The translations under genes were made by a program, and so were the position numbers. Shown here in pieces: positions 60,911-64,000 of a stretch of 64,000 bases of DNA. The stretch comes from Flavobacterium filum DSM 17961 (GTDB lineage Bacteria > Bacteroidota > Bacteroidia > Flavobacteriales > Flavobacteriaceae), in assembly GCF_000425465.1 (NCBI RefSeq), contig NZ_AUDM01000015.1:1-64000 (forward strand). Direction: 5' to 3'. Position 1 is the stretch's first letter, and every line of letters starts with the position of its first letter. The notes beneath the pieces were generated by a model, which was given only the letters and a program-made list of their open reading frames with translations, was not told the DNA's origin and did not search any database.

Positions 60911-61522
60911 TTATAAGGATTGTTTTTTAAGATAATCTAAAGCATATCTACCTTCGTTGAACAACAAATCTAAGATGCTTAAATTATTAATGAATCCATG
61001 TTTTTCAGCAAAAACTTGTTGATAGGGTTCACAAATGGTTGTGTCTTTTTTTCCATTTGCCAGATACCTAAAATCATTCACTTCTGACACTTCATGAAAA
61101 TATTCAGCTGTGTATTCCGGTTGAAAAGCAATGCCTAAACACTGATTTACAATTTCGAATAGCTCAATATTCAAATCAAATAAAAAGGTGTGTTGCTTTT
61201 CAAAAATAGGGGCAATATCATCTTCAAAATATTCAAAAAATGGTGAGGTGCGATAAGCGGCTTCTAAGGTTTTAAAATGCTGCTTTTGCCAATTAAATGC
61301 AGGTTCAATTTTGATGTCTTTGTATTTTTGATGAGCAGTTTTGGAATGTTTTATCGGAATGTTCAACAATTGAATTCCATTCGGACTATAAATATACATT
61401 CTGTTCCGATTGGTTTGTTTTTGAAAATTGTCTTCCTTTTCAAACACCAATTCTTCTGCTTGAACAATTGCGGCATATTGACTAATTGACGGAAAATAAG
61501 TGGGATGTAAAAGGGTTTTCAT
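60911..61522 (-). CDS. WbqC family protein
   Basis: The ATG at 61520-61522 (MKTLLHPTYFPSISQYAAI) is used; a TTG two codons upstream overlaps the lepB stop region. The 203-residue product matches the WbqC-like family: LLHPTYFPS, then NRMYIYSPNGIQLLNIPI and YRTSPFFEYFEDDI. The family occurs near O-antigen or signal peptidase genes; its reaction is unknown. It lies 6 bases after lepB, so the order is dapB, lepB, wbqC in one direction. Confidence 0.9.
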   Translation of the reverse strand: MKTLLHPTYFPSISQYAAIVQAEELVFEKEDNFQKQTNRNRMYIYSPNGIQLLNIPIKHSKTAHQKYKDIKIEPAFNWQKQHFKTLEAAYRTSPFFEYFEDDIAPIFEKQHTFLFDLNIELFEIVNQCLGIAFQPEYTAEYFHEVSEVNDFRYLANGKKDTTICEPYQQVFAEKHGFINNLSILDLLFNEGRYALDYLKKQSL

Positions 61523-61528
61523 AACCAA

Positions 61529-63229
61529 TTATGCACTTTGTTTTTTCTTGCGTTTGCGGTAAAAACTATAACCATTCCATCCAATTAAAACAATTACAAA
61601 ATAAATGAAATAGGATACCGGTTCGCCATTTCCACCAACAGTTGTAAACATTCTTTCCCATCTTATTTTATCTAAAGCTTTACTCCAGGGAACATTTTGA
61701 TCTAGGCTTAACCAAATAAACACAGGTTTTCCAACAATGTGGTCAGAAGGAACAAATCCCCAGTAGCGACTATCTTCTGAGTTGTGACGATTATCACCCA
61801 TCATCCAATAATAATCTAACTTGAATGTGTAGTCTTTCGCTACTTTACCGTTTATTCTAATTTCATCACCATTTACTTCTAATTTGTTTTTTTCATAATC
61901 AGAGATAATCATTTTGTAAAATGGTAGTGTTTCTTTGTTCAAAGCAACCGTTACACCAGCTTTAGGTATGTATAATGGCCCCATGTTATCACTGCTCCAA
62001 TCTGGCTTTGTATGGGGAAAGATAGCAGTTGAACCTTCTGCAATATCATATTTTAGAGAAACTACTCTACTGTCTTTTTTTATTTCTTCTGCTAGTTCCT
62101 TCGTTAAATTTAAATAAGCAAATTTTGTAGAAACACCCATTTCTAATTTTTTAAAATCCTCTTCATCCAGTTGACCATCAACAGTAGCTTGAGTACTGTC
62201 TTTATAAACTTCAACAAGCTTTGAATTACTATTACCACTTGTTAAATAGTGTTTAATGGACGGAACATCCCAATATTTTCGATTGATAGTATAATAGTAT
62301 CTAACTTCGGTGAGTTTATAGGTATTGATAAAATCACCTAGGTTATTATCTTTAAATTCAACTTTATAAAAATGTTGTAATTTTTGACGATCGTGCAATG
62401 GAAGAACTTTTCCATTTACATAAACAACTCCGTTTTTAATGGCCAGACTATCTCCCGGAATGCCAAGACATCTTTTTACGTAATTTGATTTTTTATCTAA
62501 AGGTTTATTAACACGTCTTCCTGAACGATCTCTAAATTGATAAACGGTATCTATAGGCCAATTAAACACTACAATATCATTTCTCTCAATACTTTCTATC
62601 CCCGGAAAACGGAAAGAAGGCAATTGTGGCCAACTTAAATACGATTTGTTTTTTGTTAACGGTATAGAATCATGTACCATTGGCAAACCAACTGCTGTTG
62701 TTGGAGTTCGGGCACCATAATGAAATTTACTTACAAATAAAAAGTCGCCAATAAGTAATGATTTTTCTAAGGAAGAAGTAGGAATGGTAAAGGGTTGCAT
62801 AACATAAGTATGCACAGTAGTCGCCACAACAATAGCAAACAAAATTGAACTAATAAAATCAGCTGTTGGGTTTTTCGGATGAAGACTTCTGTCTTTTATA
62901 TGATGAAGATCTTGTGAATAATTAAAATAATAGATAATAAAACCAAATGTAATGACAGCTAAAAATGTATCAAAGGCTGAATTTTTACCAAAACTTCTCA
63001 TGGTTTCCACCCATATAACCGGAAACATGATTAAATTGACAATAGGAATAAAAAGCAAGAATGTCCACCACCAAGGGCGATTGATGATTTTCATCAAAAC
63101 AATTGCATTATAAACCGGTACGGCGGCTTCCCATGATTTTCTTCCTGCTGCTTTATATAATTTCCAAGTTCCTAAATAGTGGATAATTTGAACAACCAAA
63201 AAGAGAATAAACCATTGATATAAAGTCAT
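61529..63229 (-). CDS. lepB: Signal peptidase I, long Bacteroidota form
   Basis: LepB removes Sec signal peptides at the periplasmic face. The 566-residue product has several N-terminal membrane segments (about residues 1-145). The catalytic Ser is in FTIPTSSLEKSLL (about residue 153), the Lys in YVKRCLGIPGDSL (about 252), and box E is GDNRHNSEDSRYWGFVP. An insert of about 150 residues separates the Lys box and box E, and a C-terminal membrane segment ends in a basic tail. It is about twice the length of Gram-positive enzymes, as is normal in this phylum. It follows dapB by 88 bases. Confidence 0.96.
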   Translation of the reverse strand: MTLYQWFILFLVVQIIHYLGTWKLYKAAGRKSWEAAVPVYNAIVLMKIINRPWWWTFLLFIPIVNLIMFPVIWVETMRSFGKNSAFDTFLAVITFGFIIYYFNYSQDLHHIKDRSLHPKNPTADFISSILFAIVVATTVHTYVMQPFTIPTSSLEKSLLIGDFLFVSKFHYGARTPTTAVGLPMVHDSIPLTKNKSYLSWPQLPSFRFPGIESIERNDIVVFNWPIDTVYQFRDRSGRRVNKPLDKKSNYVKRCLGIPGDSLAIKNGVVYVNGKVLPLHDRQKLQHFYKVEFKDNNLGDFINTYKLTEVRYYYTINRKYWDVPSIKHYLTSGNSNSKLVEVYKDSTQATVDGQLDEEDFKKLEMGVSTKFAYLNLTKELAEEIKKDSRVVSLKYDIAEGSTAIFPHTKPDWSSDNMGPLYIPKAGVTVALNKETLPFYKMIISDYEKNKLEVNGDEIRINGKVAKDYTFKLDYYWMMGDNRHNSEDSRYWGFVPSDHIVGKPVFIWLSLDQNVPWSKALDKIRWERMFTTVGGNGEPVSYFIYFVIVLIGWNGYSFYRKRKKKQSA

Positions 63230-63317
63230 TTTTGTATATTTTTAATTTGATAATTATTACATTTAACAAGCAATTAGTACCTAAAAAAGGTTTAATGTTA
63301 CGCTAAAAAGGTTCATT

Positions 63318-64000
63318 TTATTTTAAATCCAAAACATCTTTCATGGTAAATACCCCTTTTTTACCTACAATCCATTCTGCTGCTATAACAGCACCAAAAG
63401 CAAATCCTTCTCGATTGTGAGCAATATGTTTGATTTCAATAGTGTCAACAACAGATTGATAAAAAACACTATGAGTTCCCGGAACGGCATCAATTCGTTT
63501 CACATCAATAAATACATCATCCGGTGTTGGATTTTCAATACTCCAACTGTTTTTTGATGTATGATTGATGATTGCATTTGCAAGCGAAATAGCTGTTCCA
63601 CTTGGTTTATCTAATTTTTGAGTGTGATGAATTTCTTCCATAGAAACATCATATTGCGAAAATTTAGCCATCATTTTAGCTAAATAATCATTCAACTCAA
63701 AAAATAAATTTACCCCTAAACTAAAGTTTGAACCATAAATAAAAGCACCATTGTTTTCTTTACAAAGATTGACCATTTTATGATAATCATTTAGCCAACC
63801 AGTAGTGCCGGAAACGATTGGAGTATTATTTTTCAGACAAGCGGTAATGTTTTGCACCGCAGCATCAGGAATGCTAAAATCAATGGCAACATCTGCATTG
63901 TTTAAACCCTCAAAAGAGTCTTGACTACTTTTTTTAAGCACAATTTCATGACCTCTTTCCAAAGCAATTTTTTCAATTACTTTACCCATTTTTCCATATC
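63318..64000 (-). CDS. dapB: 4-hydroxy-tetrahydrodipicolinate reductase, 5' end outside window
   Basis: DapB makes tetrahydrodipicolinate in the lysine and diaminopimelate pathway. The frame is open to the right edge. Before the first internal ATG it reads YGKMGK, part of the Rossmann motif GxGxMG, so the true start lies a few codons outside. Visible are DVAIDFSIPDAA, SGTTGW, the catalytic EEIHHTQKLDKPSGTAI and the closing HNREGFAFGAVIAAEWIVGK. About 227 codons are present of a usual 233 or so. Confidence 0.95.
   Translation of the reverse strand, partial: YGKMGKVIEKIALERGHEIVLKKSSQDSFEGLNNADVAIDFSIPDAAVQNITACLKNNTPIVSGTTGWLNDYHKMVNLCKENNGAFIYGSNFSLGVNLFFELNDYLAKMMAKFSQYDVSMEEIHHTQKLDKPSGTAISLANAIINHTSKNSWSIENPTPDDVFIDVKRIDAVPGTHSVFYQSVVDTIEIKHIAHNREGFAFGAVIAAEWIVGKKGVFTMKDVLDLK

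Overview
The window looks like chromosomal DNA of a member of the Flavobacteriaceae (Bacteroidota), most like Flavobacterium. The sequence is AT-rich. Many genes are preceded by the Bacteroidota promoter element TAnnTTTG, in three cases (argS, ffh, lipA) with a TTG 19-21 bases upstream. There are TonB-dependent receptors with CarboxypepD_reg-like domains, one of them encoded with an ECF sigma factor and a FecR anti-sigma factor. A repetitive adhesin ends in a gliding-motility/type IX secretion (T9SS) type B sorting domain. The long signal peptidase I lies between dapB and wbqC, as is usual in this phylum. No rRNA, tRNA, CRISPR array, complete insertion sequence or prophage was found.

Layout. 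1-16 kb is envelope and secretion: a huge secreted modular protein cut by the left edge, a lone ABC ATPase, an S9 peptidase, a secreted unknown, a KAS III enzyme, a TonB-dependent receptor and a 1528-residue nine-repeat adhesin. 16-22.3 kb is argS followed by a tightly packed cassette of two SGNH hydrolases (one with an inserted LysM domain) and an MBOAT acyltransferase, which I read as an envelope O-acetylation system. 22.3-36 kb is the accessory part. It holds a hicBA toxin-antitoxin module between two 133-base copies of the MBOAT gene's 3' end, several lipoproteins, GC-richer degenerate repeats, a sigma/FecR/receptor operon, a frameshifted lipoprotein gene, the housekeeping genes ffh and folD, and a second toxin-antitoxin module. 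Both toxin genes carry an in-frame nonsense codon while both antitoxins are intact.

36-54 kb is mostly core metabolism: rluF, a hydrolase, a cysteine-less CdsZ-like coiled-coil protein, a Nif3 protein, lpxK, purine nucleoside phosphorylase, a TPR hybrid histidine kinase, GAPDH, a MuiA-like protein with an inserted SusC-type domain, lipA, an MFS carrier, a GT2/ECF sigma operon, murB and recF. A 219-base nested inverted-repeat element sits at 39.7-39.95 kb. 54-64 kb holds a TPR protein, ribH, a small membrane protein, mutL, two rhomboid proteases and an EEP phosphohydrolase on the + strand, facing wbqC, lepB and dapB on the - strand; dapB runs off the right edge.

The strongest candidates for something undescribed are the hicBA island bounded by duplicated MBOAT tails, the shared loss of toxin but not antitoxin in two modules, and the nested palindromic element at 39732-39950. 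All functional calls rest on motif recognition by eye; no database search was run.
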